DNA of 64,000 bases from an uncultured Holophaga sp. GTDB lineage: Bacteria; Acidobacteriota; Holophagae; Holophagales; Holophagaceae. Below are positions 62,591 through 64,000 of the stretch, in pieces (the first letter of the stretch is position 1; every line of letters starts with the position of its first letter). The DNA lies in NCBI RefSeq assembly GCF_963677305.1, contig NZ_OY781925.1, positions 495,501 to 559,500 on the forward strand, given 5' to 3'. The notes beneath the pieces are model-generated. The model had not been told where the DNA came from and did no database searches. It saw only the letters and a list, made by a program, of their open reading frames with translations. The position numbers were made by a program, and so were the translations under genes.

Positions 62591-64000
62591 GCGTCCTTCT
62601 GGTTATGCCCAAGGGCATCTCGCGGTCCAGCGGGTACAACGTCTTCCCCATCGGCATTGCGTACGTCTCGGCAGCCCTCAAGGCCGCAGGACTTCCGGTA
62701 CACACCGTCAACCTGGACTACCACCCTTCCAGCACCCGAGAAGCCCTGCGGGAGCTCATCCGGGCCCATGGGGTGACCCTGGTGTGCACCTCGGGCCTCA
62801 GCCGGGACTTCCACAAGGTTCAGGAGGTTCTCGAAGTGGTCCGTGAGCTGGGCCCCGGGGTCCGCTCGGTGCTGGGGGGGGGCATCGTCACCAGTGATCC
62901 GGCCACGGCCATGCACGCCCTGAACCCGGACTTCGGCGTCATCGGCGAGGGGGAGCGCACCCTCTGCGAGCTGGTGGAGGGGATCGCCTCCGGGCGGGAC
63001 CTCAGCAGCATCCCGGGGCTCATCTACCGCCAGGAGGACGGACAGGTCATCACCACGGCCCAGCGGGCGGAGATCCCGGACATCGACAGCATCCCGATGC
63101 CGGACTACGAGGGCTTCGCCTTCGGGCGCTACATGGAGGACACAGGCCGGGCTTCAGCCTTTGTGGTGGGCAGCCGCTCCTGCCCCTACGCCTGCACCTT
63201 CTGCTTCCACCCCTCGGGACGGACCTACCGCCAGCGCTCCATCGGCAACCTCATGGCGGAAATCCGCCACCTGGCCGAGCGCTATGCCCCGGCGCACCTC
63301 AGCATCCATGACGAGCTCTTCAGCATGGACCGGGGGCGGGTGCTGGAGTTCTGCCGCGAGATGGCGACCCTGGGCATGCCCTGGTCCCCCCAGCTCCGGG
63401 TCACGGACGTGGACCGGGAGATGCTCCAGGCCATGCGGGCCTCCGGTTGCCTGACCATCAGTTACGGGCTGGAGAGTGCCGATGACCGGGTGCTCAAGAG
63501 CATGCGGAAGCAGACCACCCTCGCCCAGATCGAGCACGCCCTCCAGCTGACTCACGAGATGGACCTGGACATCCAGGGGGGCTTCATTTTCGGGGACACG
63601 GCAGAGACCGCCGAGACCGCCAGGGTCACCCTGGACTGGGCCGCCGCCCACCCGGAGTACGGGGCCGAGCTCAACATGATCCAGGTCTTCCCCGGCACAC
63701 CCCTCTACAAGCGGGCCTGCCAGGAGGGGGTGATCACCGACCCGGTCCAGTACCTCAAGGACGGCTGTCCCCTCATCAATGTCTCCTCCCTGGCCCCCAT
63801 GGAGTTCAGGGCCCTGGCCTCCCAGGTCTACGAGCTCAACATGCGCTCCAAGTACATGCCCGACGCGGTGGCCGTCCGGGATATCCAGGAGGACCGGCGC
63901 TGCACCGTCGATTACGTCTGCCGGAAGTGCGGACGCCCTCATTCCGATGCCGCTGACGCCCTTCTCATCCAGCGGGTGAACTGCCCCCACTGCATGCAGC
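62587..64000 (+). CDS. B12-binding-domain radical SAM protein (partial, runs off the window)
   Basis: About 471 residues visible from the TTG at 62587 (an ATG at 62605 is also in frame). N-terminal cobalamin-binding-like domain at about 1-130 (PIGIAYVSAALKAAG near residue 22, GEGERTL near 125). The radical SAM cysteines are in CPYACTFC (Cx3Cx2C) near residue 198, followed by SYGLESADDRVLKSM and QGGFIFGDTAET. Near the right edge, VCRKCGR and NCPHC suggest a zinc ribbon. The family includes sugar and lipid methylases and Mg-porphyrin cyclase-like proteins. Context suggests modification of a glycan. The C-terminus is outside the window. Confidence 0.88.
   Translation, partial: MSVLLVMPKGISRSSGYNVFPIGIAYVSAALKAAGLPVHTVNLDYHPSSTREALRELIRAHGVTLVCTSGLSRDFHKVQEVLEVVRELGPGVRSVLGGGIVTSDPATAMHALNPDFGVIGEGERTLCELVEGIASGRDLSSIPGLIYRQEDGQVITTAQRAEIPDIDSIPMPDYEGFAFGRYMEDTGRASAFVVGSRSCPYACTFCFHPSGRTYRQRSIGNLMAEIRHLAERYAPAHLSIHDELFSMDRGRVLEFCREMATLGMPWSPQLRVTDVDREMLQAMRASGCLTISYGLESADDRVLKSMRKQTTLAQIEHALQLTHEMDLDIQGGFIFGDTAETAETARVTLDWAAAHPEYGAELNMIQVFPGTPLYKRACQEGVITDPVQYLKDGCPLINVSSLAPMEFRALASQVYELNMRSKYMPDAVAVRDIQEDRRCTVDYVCRKCGRPHSDAADALLIQRVNCPHCMQ

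Overview
The window is a GC-rich (roughly two-thirds G+C by eye), densely packed bacterial chromosome segment. It has Gram-negative features: flagellar genes, lipoproteins and periplasmic binding proteins, an Aer-like chemoreceptor, a type IV prepilin peptidase and a CsgG-like secreted protein. Gene content and style (four-base ATGA/GTGA overlaps, many multi-PAS histidine kinases, VLCAD-type acyl-CoA dehydrogenase, bacteriohemerythrin, KimA-type K+ importers) fit Acidobacteriota, probably the Holophagae (Holophaga/Geothrix-like). That placement is an inference, not a computed one. No phage, IS transposase, CRISPR array, rRNA or tRNA gene was found.

Layout. 1-3.4 kb: end of a flagellar filament operon on the minus strand (fliC, flaG, fliD cut by the window edge), divergent from a glycosyltransferase-TPR protein. 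3.4-9.3 kb: RidA, a SWIM protein overlapping a SNF2 helicase, then rpiB-rph. 9.4-15.2 kb: a catalytically dead serine-recombinase-like protein with a palindrome in its promoter, then a minus-strand run reading SBP-permease-permease-bcp and pilD-HAD-marC. 15.3-19.2 kb: two tandem KimA-like potassium importers. 19.3-24.4 kb: an unknown methyltransferase-like gene, lipA, a PhoU-like/PiT phosphate pair, and a polyferredoxin coupled to a cysteine-less aspartate-semialdehyde-dehydrogenase-like protein. 24.4-32 kb: sensor kinase, purB, then the rpmH-rnpA-yidC-jag-mnmE cluster. 32-43.8 kb: CsgG-like protein, pncB, gatB, a three-gene phosphorelay operon and leuS. 44-54.4 kb: membrane protein, MarR/periplasmic binding protein divergon, beta-carbonic anhydrase, hemerythrin, M16 peptidase, UDG-family protein, acyl-CoA dehydrogenase, ubiE/menG. 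54.4-64 kb: GH78-like lipoprotein, TetR, second MarC, Aer-like chemoreceptor, and a glycosyltransferase translationally coupled to a B12-binding radical SAM protein that runs off the window.

Most genes are housekeeping (translation, tRNA modification, membrane insertion, cofactor synthesis, ion uptake) or sensory/motility. The unusual content is: (i) a family of about 230-bp intergenic elements with terminal inverted repeats and a long internal hairpin (43.8, 54.4 and 60.7 kb); (ii) the dead resolvase and its palindromic promoter; (iii) the ASADH-like/ferredoxin pair; (iv) an MnmE whose G4 motif is degenerate; (v) a shortened, ATPase-less peptide-type ABC operon; (vi) the SNF2/SWIM/AT-hook pair.
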